Assembly: GCA_032358255.1 (NCBI GenBank)
Contig: JAULBX010011434.1
Location: 1 to 64,000 of the forward strand
Direction of reading: 5' to 3'
DNA length: 64,000 nucleotides
Source of the DNA: Heterotrichella gracilis
Taxonomy: Eukaryota; Sar; Xanthophyceae; Tribonematales; Xanthonemataceae
Below, piece after piece: positions 48,960 through 62,502 of the stretch. The translations under genes were made by a program, and so were the position numbers. Every line of letters starts with the position of its first letter. The first letter of the stretch is position 1. The notes below the pieces were generated by a model that worked only from the letters and a program-made list of their open reading frames with translations, was not told the origin of the DNA and searched no databases.

Positions 48960-51450
48960 ATGCAAATGCACGGCCCGGCTGCTGGCGGCACAACCGCAGT
49001 GCCATACTCTTTCTCCTCCCTCACAAAGGTGGTGAGACACTTGAAGCGCACTGAAAACAGCCTGCACAACTGTGTCTGCTCTATCATCGATGACTCTGCA
49101 TTTGTGGCTGAGGCCAGCACTATCTATCCCTCCCTCCCTGTAGTGGCCAACCTGCGCTGTGGGTTGTGGTACTGTCGGGCACCAGACAACACCTGCTACT
49201 TCAAGTCCACCGACGGCCATAACGGAAACTGGTCGTTCAGTACAACACGCCTGAACAAGCACATAGCAGAGCTGTGCGCGCTCCAAGGTGGCTGCCTGCT
49301 GGTGGACGCCACAAGGAGGGGCAAAACGTTCCCAGTGAGTGGCTAAGCAACCCTGACAAGCCTGTCTTATACACTATTTGTGCGCATGTTGGGCAGATGG
49401 GGTTGTATTGAATTCGACCATGTCAACGTCATCGCCATGCCATTAGCTGTTCCCACCCACCGTTGTCAGTAGGCTGGCTGTTTCTCACTTGCCACCCACC
49501 CGCCATCCCCCTCACAGGATGCCTTCACAAAGACAATACCGATATGGGCAGTAGTGGTCAACCGAGCCGTCCACCTGTTGAGAAGCAGGCACCCTTCTTC
49601 CCAGGCACCCGCATCTACCGAAACCCTAGGGTCTGAAGGGGTTTGGGACACAGACCTCCACCTGCCGCTGTGGATCTCAGCCAATGAGAAGCAGCAAATC
49701 GAGCAGCGCATTGATGGATGGGTGGACCAGCTCCTCCAGGTGCAGCCAGACCTCTCCCTCCTGGTGGAAACCCTGCACAAGCCCCTGCGCCCCATTTGGG
49801 TGTCTCAGAACACACGCATCTGGCTGAACGAGGTGCCAGATTTGGACCAACTTGACTTCACCCCCCTGGTGCTGGTGTCAGCCTCCCTGCCCAATGCCAG
49901 GCAGAGGAGGTGCATTGCGGGGGAGCCAGGCGGCAGTGACGTGCACGTGTATGAGTATGTGCCTGGGGCGGGGGACGACGAGGAGAGCTGGGCGTGCGGG
50001 CTCACACCACAGCTGCTGTGGAGCCACCGGCAGGTAGGGTGTGGTGGCACTGTAAGCTTGGACATGCTTGTATCGCATGGAACTGTCTGTCAACATGACT
50101 GGGATATAAATTACATTGCCTTTTTGCCGCGCTATTGCCTGCCGGTCTGAATGCTGACTGAAAGGCGCATTGCACTGGCATCTCAAATTTGGGTCGTAAT
50201 TTGATGCATGCGGTGGTGACTTGGATGGTGTGCGGACATACTGGCGTTTTGTGCATTATGAGGTCGCCAGCAACCATGATGTCATTGTCAGATACATCTG
50301 ACAATGTGCAATCTGACTCCCCCTTAACGTGGGCGTTCTGCAGGATCTGGTCAGGGCTGGGCCATCAGGGGTGCACGCGCTGGTGCAGAACCTGGTGCAG
50401 CAGGCCTCTCACAGCTACATCGCAACAACCATGGACACACCAGCCGCATCAGCAACAGCCGGACACAATGGCAATGCCGTGCAATCCAGTGCTGCTGACA
50501 CCAAAGCCAGAAGCAGCCCAGCAACGGCGGTGGACCAGCACCATCCGGCACCCAAAGGCTGCCAGGTGCGCCATGATGGGGCTGAAGGGGTGAACAAGCC
50601 GGTCGGTGGTGGGATATGGCAGCTGGGCAGCACAGGCCTGGCGCTGGGTGCCTTTGGTGGTGGGCAGCCGCCAGATGTGTGGCACCACGTCGAGGCTGTT
50701 CTCAATGTTGGTCCAGTGCAGCACCCAGGCATGCAGGATGAGCCTGCTACAGGCCATCACATTCTGCATGGTGATGACAGCAGGCATCAACACAGCAAGG
50801 AAGCACCACGTGAAGCCGATCAGAACCTTGCTGCACGGCAGTCATGTGCGGATCCAGCAGCAAATGCCAACTGCTCGTCAACTGCCAGCAAACCAGCAGC
50901 AGGGGGTGCATTGGAAGCCACAGAAGGACAGAGAAACACCCATCCTGGGATTGTTGCAGTGTCTGGTGCCTGCACGCGCTACATGTGGCTGCCCATCCAG
51001 ACCAGCAAGCAGGAGCGTCACTCTCTCCAGATGCACTTGCCAGCTGCACTGCAGTTCCTGTCCCACCACCTGGCCAGAGGGCACCGGGTGCTGGTGCAAT
51101 GCAGCGATGGCATGGACACAGCCGTGTGTGTGGTGCTTGCTGCACTCCTGGCATGCTACAGCGGGGCCGCCGCACCTACATTCACAAGGCCCTGGGTGTT
51201 GCCATTGGAGATGACATTAGGAGGATCTGGTGGAGGGGCAGCAAGGGAGGCCCTGGCTGATCAAAGTAATGGAGCATGGGTGTGCGCATCACCAGATGGG
51301 CAGGTCGTCACCAAGGCGAGCGTGAGGCAGCGCCTGGCGTTTGTGAGTGGGCTCTACTCCCAGGCAAGATCCACCCGAGGCATGCTCAAGCAGGTTTTCA
51401 ACTTCTTCCATCAGGAAGATGCAAATCATGGCAGTCAAGGGTGTGGTTGA
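48960..51450 (+). CDS. tRNA A64-2'-O-ribosylphosphate transferase (RIT1-like)
   Basis: Three exons: 48960..49334, 49518..50033 and 50344..51450, giving 665 residues. RIT1 adds a phosphoribosyl group to A64 of initiator tRNA-Met, keeping it out of elongation. Family blocks are NLRCGLWY, CYFKSTDGHNGNWSFST, RLNKHI, VDATRRGKTFP-DAFTKTIPIW and the C-terminal phosphatase-like loop VLVQCSDGMDTAVCVV, ending near MLKQVFNFF. The protein is longer than yeast RIT1 (about 513) because of a low-complexity insertion (about 310-480) before the C-terminal domain. The start is uncertain: two close ATGs (48960, 48966) precede VVRHLKRTENSLHN, and an upstream exon is possible. Confidence 0.9.
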
Positions 51451-52137
51451 CGCTTGGAGTGGGTGGCCAGTACAAGCCCAGCAGTCCAGGCTATGGAGGT
51501 GCGTGTCTCCCATGGAATTTGTCCAAGGCAGAGAGATAGGGCAGCATGCATACATATGTGCATTTCGTTGGACAGTGTGGCCAAGAGCAACTGGTGAGCT
51601 TGTGGATTGCTGTTGAGTTTGTGGGGTCGTATAAAATTTCCATGGCAGGCCATGTGGAGCCTGCAACTGGCTAGGTACAAGCCTTTGACCAGACACTTTT
51701 GCTGGAATATTAGACTAGGCATATACCATGTGGAGCTAGGTGCCAGCTTGCATACTGCAAGTTGGGTCGTGTAGGCCTTTAGAGTCCAGTACTGTCGAAT
51801 AGTCCTTGGAACGGTCCTCTGGCTGTGCGGTGGGGTTCACGTAACCACCCCTTCCGAAGGGATTTACATTTCAGAGGGCCTACCTTCGATGCCTACATAA
51901 AGCGAGCTGTGTCCCCATTACGGCAGTCAGTTCGTCGAGCATTGATTGTACATTGTAACAACAGCTGCACGTTCGAGGGTGTCGTGGGGAACGGTTCTAA
52001 ACGTCAGGTTTAGGTAAGCGCATTTCAACCGTGCAAGTACTGTTGGGCACTCCTCAAAACCTGCTGACTGGTGCTGTTTTTCCTCTGGCAACTCTGCAGG
52101 TTGGTCCCCGGTTGTGAAAGCTTTCAAGTCTTACAAC
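51451..52137. promoter_or_regulatory. Gap before the eight-cysteine protein gene
   Basis: About 690 bp. It may include an untranslated first exon, since a strong acceptor (CTCTGCAG) lies at about 52093-52099, just before the start codon. Nothing else is seen. Confidence 0.4.
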
Positions 52138-53412
52138 ATGGCTTCCCGTCCTGCGAGCACCACTTTGATTCTTGCAGTGCTGGTTTCGTGCTTGGGACTG
52201 GCGACCCTCCAAGGTGAATCTACTTCGTGTGACCCCTGTTATCTTCAGCATACCTGACTGGACACTATTTCTATGGTGTTGTGGCGTGGTGAAGAGCATT
52301 CGCATGGCTGCTGTAGCTTACTAGTACTCTGTGTGACTTTCAAATGCCTCACTGAAGGGCTGACTGTGTTCATTGCAGGTGCACATGGCCAAGCCTGCAC
52401 GCCTCTGGGCCTGGCCCTGTATGGGTCATGCAAGCAGGAATACACCCTGGTGACTGATTACTTGAACATCTCCTCAGCAAATGCAAACGAAGTGTTAGCA
52501 GATGAGGCACTGCTCGAGGATGTTTCTAGGGAAATACTCCCCGCCTCTGGTCTGCCATCTACGAAGTGAGTTGGAATAGCCTTGTTCCTTTCAAAGTAAC
52601 ATTGCACAAGATATTGGATGTTTGGCTCCTAGTTGTTGCTGCTGGCAGCTTGATTGAACTTCTTGCGGATGCGGCATTGGTCTTTGGGGAGCGCAATGGG
52701 GTGTTAGTGCCACATATGCTGCTATCCATAGGATATTACCAGTGAGACATGGTCCCGGTTGCAGGTGTTGCGCCGCTGGTCGCCAATTCAATGCAGGGGT
52801 AAGGACAGCACACTCGTGTTGCTGAACAAAATGTAGGTTCCACAACATGCTTCCCTCGATGTCTGGTGCATTTTAGCTGAGTTACAGGGCGACTGTCATG
52901 GGGTACAGTAGTGCATAGTAGGATGAATCTGGTTGATATGCCTGCATGTCATGCAGTATTATATTGCATGTGTGGACCATTTGGTTGGGTGGCAACTGCA
53001 GCGCCTGAAGCCTGCTTCCTCTCATATTGCGTGTGCTGGTGCAGAAGTGCGTTTGCGACAAAGGACTTATTGCATTGCTGTCAACAGTCAACCTCACTCC
53101 CCAGAGCCTGGAGGCAGGTGAGCTGTCACGTCAATGACATGGAAAAACCTCTGATAGAAGTTCCATGCATGTGGTGTGTATATAGAGTCATTCCCATTTA
53201 CCCCAAAATGGATTTTCTTGCTGCGCATCGCAATTTTGCAAGGGTTTGCCTACACCTAAGCCATGTGTGTAACCATGTATGGCATTGTATGCACCCACAC
53301 TATCAATTGTTGAAGTGCTATACAGTAATGTGGATGCATGCTGTGTCCTGCAGTGACCACCATCCTTGGACAATCTTGCAAGTATGAGGCTGTGGCAAGA
53401 AGCGCGTGTTAG
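52138..53412 (+). CDS. Small secreted eight-cysteine protein, LTP-like
   Basis: Five short exons (52138..52213, 52379..52565, 52765..52798, 53045..53117, 53354..53412) join in phase to 142 residues. A signal peptide (STTLILAVLVSCLGLATLQG) is cut near AHGQA. The mature chain has exactly eight cysteines: C32, C43, C89-C90, C101-x-C103, C132 and C142 (the last residue). This C-C-CC-CxC-C-C order is the eight-cysteine motif of plant lipid-transfer and 2S-albumin-type proteins. Spacing differs from classic LTPs: 45 residues lie between the second cysteine and CC. LLSTVNLTPQSLEA between the last pairs fits an amphipathic helix. It should be a disulfide-bonded extracellular protein; lipid binding is inferred only. 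Confidence 0.82.
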
Positions 53413-54923
53413 CGATGAAAGGACTACATGCTCAGACCCATTCCTTGCATGATCAGTACTGGCAAATTTGGTACTGCAAAAAAATCATGTACTTATAGCA
53501 GATACGGTATTCGAAGTAGGCCTGGTTGGCGTGCTTGAAGTGTGTGTGTGTTTTTATTGCCATTGCAACGCCCAGCACACTTGGATAGTGGACCAGTGTC
53601 AGGCTGTGGCATCGGATCATCAGGGTGAGTTTACATGCACCTGCTGTCAGCAGCTCAGTGAGCGGAAACAGACTGTGCACTGGGGGGATTTTGAAACGCT
53701 TACATTGCTGCCTATATGTACATTTTGAATCATTTAGGTAATAGTATTGGTTGCGGGTGGTGTGCTGCCGTGTGAAACCCGTAGTATTAGAGTGTATGCT
53801 GTGGGCTGGTAGAAGACCTAGGTGTGGTGCATGATGCCCGCGGCGCGTTTTACCAGAAATTGCCCGGCAACTTGGGCTGTGATGGCAGTCTTCACCTGAT
53901 CGAGGGTCCAATAGCTTGTCAGACAGTGGCGGCTTTAATAATTAAAATATAACATGTTGGTATTGAATAGCACACTGCATGCATCATGACATGTGCATGG
54001 ACATCAGCTCTCAGTGAGACAGTCAATGATATGAGACCGTTTGCACCTCAGTCTGCTGCAGCTGCTGACACTGCATTGCCAATGATTCATATCGCTGGAC
54101 CTTTGCATCATGCGGTGGCCACCAGCGTGTGTGGTACAGCAAACACAGGTAATGAAGTTACAAAAGACAAAGTAATAAACACATAGGGCAACTTTCTGTA
54201 TTTATTTTGATACTGCAAGGGAATAATAATTAACGTTTGCATACGACTCAGTCTGCCTATAATTTGCCACCTGGTTCAACTTGAACCCGGGGCCGGGGGC
54301 AGCTCCTGAACGATTAAAAATGCGACGATGACAATGCCCTTAAAGCCCACCTTAGTACGCACCACACTGCACAGCACCATGTCCATATAGGCCCTATATC
54401 CCTCCCATGCATCAACGGCCACTATAAGGCCTAACTGGCATCCCCAGAGGGTACAATTCAATTTTTCACCACCATGGTCCACTTTTGGACAGTGCAGTAT
54501 CCTCTTTTATCTGAGAGGTAGTCCATCTGCTAAGCCTTGGCATGACGTTGTTCGCCAGTGGCTCATTTGTGTGCCAGCCTTGAAGACTTCCTAACAGATC
54601 CCCCTGCACCAGGCATGCATCAATTACATCCAGCACCATTGTGTGCAGCAACAGGTCAGTTGCACTAAAAGGCAATCAATCCCAGCTGGAGTGTGGCTAC
54701 ACATGTTGTCCAATGCAACCACCATTGGTGTCCTAGATAGGTATTCATGAACCCTAAACACATTATACCTAAAACCCTTTCTTCCATTACATAATGGCTG
54801 ATATTCCATGACACAAAACTGTCTGCATCACACACTGGCAGCTGTTGCATTGGACCAGGAAGTTTTATTTGCAAGATGACAACTGTGCAATGCAAAATGA
54901 GACAGATGGCATTGCGAAGCAGC
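53413..54923. other. Convergent gap
   Basis: About 1.5 kb between two converging genes. No coding exon or repeat is supported; both 3' UTRs should lie here. Confidence 0.5.
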
Positions 54924-57900
54924 CTAGCACGTACCCACGCTGTCTGGGGCCTGCAGGCCAGCGCCTGTCTTCCTGCGCGCAGCACGCTTGGCTGTGGTTG
55001 GCTCCACAGTCGCCGGCGCAGCCACGGCCTTGGTCCGGGCAGTGCGGGGTGCACGCTTGGTACCGACTGACCCCACACTTGGCGGTGCCTCCTGGGAGGC
55101 TGCCTCAATGGTGCTCCGGGTGGGGATGGGTGGGTGGCTCAACTTGCGCAGGTTGTACCTGCACAATGTGAGGCAGCAGGGGTCATTACATGCGGCTTTC
55201 TTGCCAGGTTCAGGCCACACAGGTTCAAGGGCCTAGGTAATTCATAAACTGTTCTTGGTAGGCAGAGGTCCATTGTCATGTTCAGACCTAGAGATGGTGC
55301 ACTTTTTGTGCTTCATGGACACGCTGCGGCCCTGCCCCGTGGCCACAGCTGCTGGCTCCTGACACGATTGTACCCCCCTGCCATGGCTGAACATTGCCCT
55401 AGGCCTGACTGGCGATCAGTGCTGCCACGGCGCCATACCTGCTGCACTTTGTGCATACATGCGCGCCTCCTGGCTGGTCATGGTGGTGGTCATGATCGTC
55501 CTCAAAGGCAGGCAGCTCGGTGGGGTGGCCAAAGCCATCATCATCCTCAAAATCCGCATCTACCTCTGGGTTACCACTGGCCAGCGCCCTAGTGCGGCAA
55601 AGGGGTGCGCGTCATTCATAGGAAACCGCTGACCACGGTATGCGGTAATGGGATGTGAACACACGGGGTGATGTGCACATCAGGATTTTCACATGGCACT
55701 ATGCAAGCTGTGGTGCCATTGTCGTTGCTCAAGTTCCTGTGCTGACTGTGCTGTGCTGGGAAGGCAAGGTGTTGATTAATAATAGGGCGGTATGTTGCCG
55801 TCAGCGCCATGATGTACATCACACATTGGACTGAATGCGTCATGTATTAGATTAGTGACCTCGGGCCAAGCAGGCAGTGGCAGCTCACCTGAGGGGCGAG
55901 GTCAGCAGCTGCGCCATGGCGTGCACAGGTGACAAGGAGTTGTTGAGGAGCTGAACCATTGGCGATGCAGGCCTGGGGGCGGGAGTGACATCAGCCGCCC
56001 CTGCAGCTGCAGGCCCGGGTGCCATGTGTCGCCCAAACAGGGACCTGCACAAATCAACTTATTAAACCCTGAATAACTGGGCGGAGGCACTGCCTACTCC
56101 TGATCTGAGTGGCAGTATAAACAGCATTGCACACATTGCACACGATCCACATCAGGATCCAAGCGATTCAAGCAGCTGCACCAAGCAGCGGCCTCAATGC
56201 AAGACAGCCTGCAACAGCTGCGCCGCTAATTGGCACGATGAAGGGGCGCGCCAGAGCAATAAAGGTACGAACAGTGCCAGGACAGGACTGCTTGGCGCCG
56301 CACATGCAAGATTAACTGCTAGCCTGAAATGCTTGTCACAACATGACTAACTGAACGTTGAAGTGCCACCACAGAACAGGCCACCAGGCGCTACCCACCT
56401 GATCACCAGTGCTGAGCACACAAGGGACACCAGCCCCGCAAACGCTGCCGCCATCGCGGTGGTGGGATCCGCCGCAGTCAGGCGGGCCAGGTTGCTGGCT
56501 GCGCGCTGTAGCTGTGGGGCCAGGGTCTGTTGCATCAGGCTCAGGCGGGCTGCTGCATGGGAGGTCATGGCCTGCATGGACGACAGCAGCTTGTGAGATG
56601 TGCTGTGGCATTCCCCCTCCACCGGCTGAAAGCAGACAATGCCATGTGTTGCGCATAAATAAAAATGCTCTTAGTGCTTCTGTGTGTGCATACCCAAATT
56701 TGAATCAATTCATGTTGTAGAATATTACATATTGTGTGTTGCAACAAGAAACTTTCACTTCATGAATTTGAGATACTAGGGTGTGGACTGGGCCATGAGC
56801 ATTGGGTGCACACCATCGCAGCCTCGTGGCATTACCTGCAGCCTGATCCTGAGCAGGCTCTGGAAGGGAGGAGGCTCAACATCTGCAGGCTGGGCTGGAG
56901 CTAAACCCTCCAGAAGGGTTTCTGTGACCCCCACAGGGGCGCTGGGCAGGCTGTCACCTGGTGAGCGGCTGGCAGGCTTAATTGGCTGCTGAAGCTTGAC
57001 AGTAGGCTCTGTTGGGGTGGGTTTTGGTGGCTGTACCTTAGGGATTGCCGCCTTCACGGGTTGCTTGGCTGTGCCAGCTGGTTGGTGGGGTGCGGTGGAG
57101 GGTGCACGCCCAGCTGGTTTGGCCTGTGAGGCGACGCCAGCGGCGGGGGTGGGTTGCACCTGCTGTGGTTTGCTTGGTGCCGGGGTAGGGGTTTTGGTTG
57201 TCAGCTGGGGAGCAGCGCCAGTGGGCTTGGCTGGAGCTGCGGCTGAAGGTACCTGCTGGGCTGTTGCTGCTGACGTGGCGGTGCCCTCCCGAGGGGCAAC
57301 AGGTGGCTGGGTTGCGGTCGCACTGGCGCTGGGTGGTGGTGCAGCAGCTGGCTGTGTGGTGGGTTTGATGCTGGCTGCCGCCGGCTTTGGAGGTGGTGGG
57401 CTTGCTGTAGCACAGGAGGACAGATGGGTTGCTGGCCATGTAGAGATGCATGGCATGCATGCACAAACGGCAAACATGAGCATTGCAGGACAGGTAGATC
57501 TGTGCACTGGGAGCAAAATGTCATGCATGTGGCCATCATCACATGCAGCACGTGCACATGCACATGGAGACACACACAAACAGCCACCAGTCGACTCACC
57601 AGTTGAGGGTGCAGGCGCCTTGGCTCCGGGCTTAGCGGATGGCTTGCTGCTAGGTGCGTCACTGGCCTGTTTGCTTGCAAGCCTGCCACTGACTCCGCTG
57701 ACAGGCACGGCATGACCCGCCTGTGCAACCTTCTCTACAGCGGGCTGAGCATGTTTGACCTGTGCCTTAGGCTGGCTGGCAGGCTTGGCCTGGCCTGCCT
57801 GCGCAACACGCTCTATGGTGGGTTGAGCACGGGTGACCTGTGGTTCAGGCTGGCTGGCAGGCTTGGCATGGCCTGCTTGCGCAGCCTCCCCCGGGGTGGG

Positions 57901-60900
57901 CTGAACAAGCCTGTCCTGCGGCGCTTGACTGTCTGGTTTTGTTTGGCTGACAATGTCAGCGACAGCATCCTGCTTTGTGGCTGAGGACACCTGTCCGGCT
58001 GCTGTGGTGGCCCACTTGCTCAGCTGGCTGGTGAAGCTGTCCCAGAATGATTTCACTGCGACAGGCTGGAGCTTCTCCACCTACACGGCATGCGATGTCA
58101 TGTGACAAGTCCCCACTAGTGCCACAACTAGCAAATGCTCTCCATTGCGATAACAACTGACATGTACTTGTAAATAATGCATCCCAGCGATGCATTCAGC
58201 AGGAGCAGAAGTTGATAATAATAAACGCCCATGGATACCCTTGCAGGGCCCTGGCCAAAAATAGCTGCCAGGTCAAATCGACAGTGATACCACTGCAAAT
58301 GAAATTTAGGCCCACCTTTGCAGTCTCTTGTGCGAATGGCAGCAGCGGCACCACCGCGTGCATAATCGGGACCGGCGCGGCAGCGTACATCCTTGCAGCG
58401 GCAGGCGACTGCAGCACCACCCCCCCACATCCCACCGCCAGCACCACCTGCAGCAGCGCTGACAGTACGGTGCCGGTGGTCGGGCGCCAGCTGGCGTGCT
58501 GCTTGCTGGGGGCGGTGACCAGGTCATGGAGCGGGTGTGAGGCGGGTGACATGGAGAACTCCCACTTGGATGACCTGGCAGTGGAGTTGGGCGGGGAGCC
58601 CTGCACAGGGCAAGGCCGTCTTAGGGTGCTGGTGGGGAAGAGGGTGCACCGGACCCCGCCCTCCCCAATCTGCACCATGGTTATGCACCAGGGCCGCACA
58701 ATTTGCACCGGCATTGATACAGGAATTGCTTCTCACTTCTCACCATGCAGTGGTACCATGCATGCAAATCAACACTCTGAACAGCCATCTATCCAGCCAC
58801 CCCACTGGACCGTGCTGCCATGAGACGCCATGCATGCGCCCCTACCTTCCCAGCATTGGGCTGCGGCGAGGGCGTGTCCAGCTGAATGGCCAGGTTGGCT
58901 GTGTCGTCATGCGTGCCAAAGTCCAGCTGCCGGGAGATGTTGTCATCCATGGACACCCCGGGCGAGATGATGAGGCAAGGGGGCGCAGCTGAGGCCCTGG
59001 CCTCCTCCTCAGGCACGCTGATGGGGCTACCCAGTGCCTCGGCCTTGGCGGTGGTCTGCGCAGATAGCCGTGCATGGTTAGAGCTGCGTTCGAATTTAGG
59101 AGTAATTCAATATCTTTTTGTGGATATTGTTTTCCCCTCCCTCTTCCTGCTGCATTACATATACAAATACCCATGCCTGTCCCCGAGTGGCCAGGGTGGA
59201 AAGCTGGTGATGGTGCATGGCATGATGCACTGGGCAGTGCTTTGTGAAGGAATTGTACAAGTTCCGGGGGTGGGAAGCGGATGATGGTGCATGGCATGTT
59301 GCAATATTGCATAGGACAAGCAGTCAAGCCAACAGTAGAGTTTGATTTCATGCAGATGACAACGGCACCAGTCAATGATTCCCGGCAGCATCCATGCAGT
59401 GCGGCACTTCACAAGGAACCTAGATACACAGGCATGGCAATCCAACATGCTTGGCACATACCCGTGAGGTAGTGCCAGGTGAGCGCGGCTCATGCTTGGT
59501 CAGCTGCGCCGCAACCCGCATGGCTGCGCTGCCCACCGGGGTGCCACCTGGCGCAAGCTGCACTAGTGCTGGCTTTGAGGCGCTCGCACCCATGGGATGT
59601 GCTACCCGGGTGGTGGCTGTGGGGGCAGCCAAGGGTGGCTTGGCGGGAGTGGTGCCCCGCATCGCCTGCTTGGGTGCTTCAGGCCTGGCTGGCTTGCGGG
59701 CTGACACGGCAGCCGCGCTATCAAAGGTCTTCTGGAGGTCGACTGTGGGGTCAGACCAGGCGACCTGCACGGTGATCTACCGCTTGGCCACAATATAAAG
59801 GCCCGTGCATGGGTGGCATTACCTTAAGAATTGTACCAGGTTGCTCCCAAAAAGCCACGATAAAGTTTTAAATGATTTCTTAAAAAGATCATGGCATTGG
59901 TAGTGAGACTTTGCAAGATTACCTCTGTTGATTTCCCCAATTTGGGTGGCTTACCTCTACACATTTTACATAGAGTGTTATTCATAAAAGATAAGAATAA
60001 AAAAGGAGGCAAAAGAATCATCCAGATTGTATTGTAGAATGAAATGTTGTGTGCGCTGTGCAGATTGACCCTACCTTGGGTGGCACATTCTCGTCATTTT
60101 CTGCGTAGCTCTCTTCGCTGCCTCCATCGCTGTCATCGTCAGCCACAGGATGGGCACCACCCTTGGTGCGAGGGGTCATTGCATACCCAGCCGCACACAA
60201 GTCTGGCATGGTGGCCTTGAGCATGTCGATGTTCAATGCCCTGCACAGCAAAATTAAAATTCAATTAAACTTACTACAGTATTTAAAAGATTATATTAGT
60301 TGAACATATTAGTGAATTACGTAACTGCATAGTCAACATGCAGATGTTAGTGCATTATAAATCACACACTTTATTATGAAATTCGTTTTGCTATCTGTGG
60401 CTGGTGACTGGTAAGCTTACCTGGGTTCTTGGGGTGCAGAGACCATTGAAGCCTGCACGGTGACAGGCGCCCCTCTGCTCGACATGGCTGCAGCTGCTCC
60501 AGCCTTTTGTTTGGGTGTCTGGAACGTCGCAGGGGACGGCGCAGGCGTGGGCGCCCCAAACATGCTCACAAAGCTTTGCGAGGCCTTTGGCGGGGACAGC
60601 CCTGGACCGCCTGTGAACCACAGCCTTGTCAGATAAACGCCTTACAGTCTGTGAAAGAGCTGCAGCTTGCATGGGAATGGTTGCAGTGCAAGTGGGTGAA
60701 AAACTTGCTTGTGAATTCAGTTCCACGCTCAAAGTATGGGGCCATTGGGACTGCAGCGTGACGACAGTATGCCATGCAATCTGCTGACCGCAATGTGGTG
60801 GGGAATGCAACCCATCCCCACCTGGTCCCAGCTTGCTGTTCAAGGTGAAGGCCGCCATCTGCGGCACGCTGAGGGCAACTGCGCTCCGGACAAGTTCCCC

Positions 60901-61655
60901 TTTCGCTGTGCTCTCATCAAACTGCGGCGGCGGTGCAGCACAGTCAGTGTGCGTGGGTTATATGTGTGTGTATGCGTGGAGGGTGCATGTGCAACCAGCG
61001 TTTGGATAGCAGCGCACCTCAGTGACCTGCTCTTGTTCTGCCCCACTCCAAAAGCTGAACCGGTCGTCAACAGGGTGCGACTGGAGGGTTGAGACTGCAA
61101 ATGAGCACAACCACTTCAGTTCATACAGCCTAGGGCTGGCATGCTGCCACCTTGCTGGTGGCTGGATGCGGGTGTGAAGGCTTGTACATGTAGCAACCCG
61201 CCTCTAGCCTTGGGATACGCGATGCCTGAACCAAGCTGGTGGTGCAGGCCTATGCAAGGTGCTGGCTGCTCATCTGGCTGTACTGCTGGAGTGCAAGTGA
61301 CTAACCCACCCACCTTCACTGGTTGGCGTAGCCTGGGCACTGTGCGCAGCAAACGCCTCCAGAGACCCAACGGAGCACCCACTGGTGCTGTTGCTGGCCA
61401 TCACGCCAGCTGGAGTGCGTGTCTCTGGCCGCACGCCAAATGGGTTGTTGTGGGGAGAGTAGCTACCTTTGGCTTGCGGCTGCTCCCACAGAGGGTTCTC
61501 CTTCCAACCACTGCATGGAGCAACAAGTTGAGCAAACCATAGAGGGGCCCGGTATGGAAGTCTATTGGAAGGTCAAAACCGGGCAAGTTTGGAAGGCAAA
61601 AGAGTTACCTTGGAGGCGTGCCTGCTTCTTCACTGCTCCTGGCAGGTGTCTCCAT
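54924..61655 (-). CDS. Large two-span protein of unknown function, low complexity
   Basis: I do not recognise this protein. Fifteen exons on the minus strand: 61655..61609, 61510..61314, 61094..61027, 60921..60822, 60610..60421, 60240..60075, 59764..59462, 59055..58846, 58600..58316, 58080..57600, 57404..56836, 56625..56399, 56044..55889, 55588..55439, 55158..54924; 1127 residues, every junction in phase. The N-terminal 430 residues hold short conserved-looking islands (WKENPLWEQPQ, FSFWSGAEQEQ, QSFVSMFGAPTP, SMDDNISRQLDFG) in a Ser/Pro/Ala-rich background. One membrane span lies at about 470-490, a Pro/Ala/Lys tail with 26-residue repeats at 582-650, and a second span at about 928-946. The C-terminus has an acidic/His patch, CTKCSRYNLRKL and a basic end. 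A nuclear-envelope or ER anchor-scaffold is possible. It diverges from pyruvate kinase. Confidence 0.75.
57700..57903 (-). repeat. 26-residue protein repeat in the large unknown protein
   Basis: About two and a half in-frame units of 26 residues (78 bp) lie in exon 10. Each begins QPT/QPA, contains AQAGHAKPASQP or a close variant, and ends QV-x-x-A. It is a coding tandem repeat, likely to vary in number between strains. Confidence 0.85.
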
Positions 61656-62502
61656 CACGTTCCTCAATGGTATGTAGGTGCATAACAAACGGTTGCACTG
61701 TGATCAGCTCCTGTGGACACGGCAAAGTAAAGCTAGGCTTATAAATGCTGTTTATCCGTTTCCATGCAGGTTGATTGCTGAGTTTGACGAGTGGCCTAGA
61801 TCAATCAGCGACCATCAAGTGGCAGCATTGGTGGGGGTGGTCCAGCTGGAACCTTGAACTTCAAGGCTTGAAGGCAGGCACTTGGGACGCCTGGCACTAC
61901 TTGATATGCACTATATGATAGGAAATCAAGCACAACACACTCTGCTAGGCAGCGCTCCTCACCTGACAGGTGCGCAAGGCCTTCCACCGATCGTCAACGC
62001 CAAGGGTTCCACCCAGTCAATGCCCTGCCCAGTCCGCGATACCCTTCACGCGCGGTTCAGCAGAACACGTCTCTCGATAGCCAACGGGTCTTCCAGCCTT
62101 AACCGTGTGCTTGCGTGTATATATGCGTGGCTCTTTGGGAGTCAAGACGCTATCCAACTGCTTTTGCTGAAAAGCTGTCGTACAAAATTTGAAAGGGTCA
62201 GGCCGCCGCCGGCCGTCATAACCGCCGGCCGTTCGGTGGGTCAGACCCTCAGCAGGGTTCCACAGTGGCACTTGCAGCTCACCGTTCGCAGCGCTATCCT
62301 TTCTGGGTTGGTACGAGAGCTTCTCCCGCCGTTGTTTCGGAGTGGTGGTGTGTTTATGCTGCTGGTGCTTGACCCTGCTATAAGACCCACTCTTGAAAGC
62401 GTGTCCAGTCTTGTGCGCGACAGAGTGTTGCTGTGGATCCACTCCCCGCTCCAGTATCGGGGTGCTGTGCCAAGCCCGTAGTAGTCGCCCCAACCTGCAG
62501 CC
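61656..62502. promoter_or_regulatory. Divergent promoter, unknown protein / pyruvate kinase
   Basis: About 850 bp between divergent start codons. It includes a GC-rich imperfect palindrome around CCGCCGGCCGTCATAACCGC (about 62207-62226) and TATATATG at about 62119-62126. No gene is supported. Confidence 0.45.

Noticed and set aside
56996-57715. Plus-strand open frame of 239 codons
   Set aside because: Mirror of the Pro/Ala-rich exons 10-11 of the minus-strand unknown gene, which join in phase with thirteen other exons.
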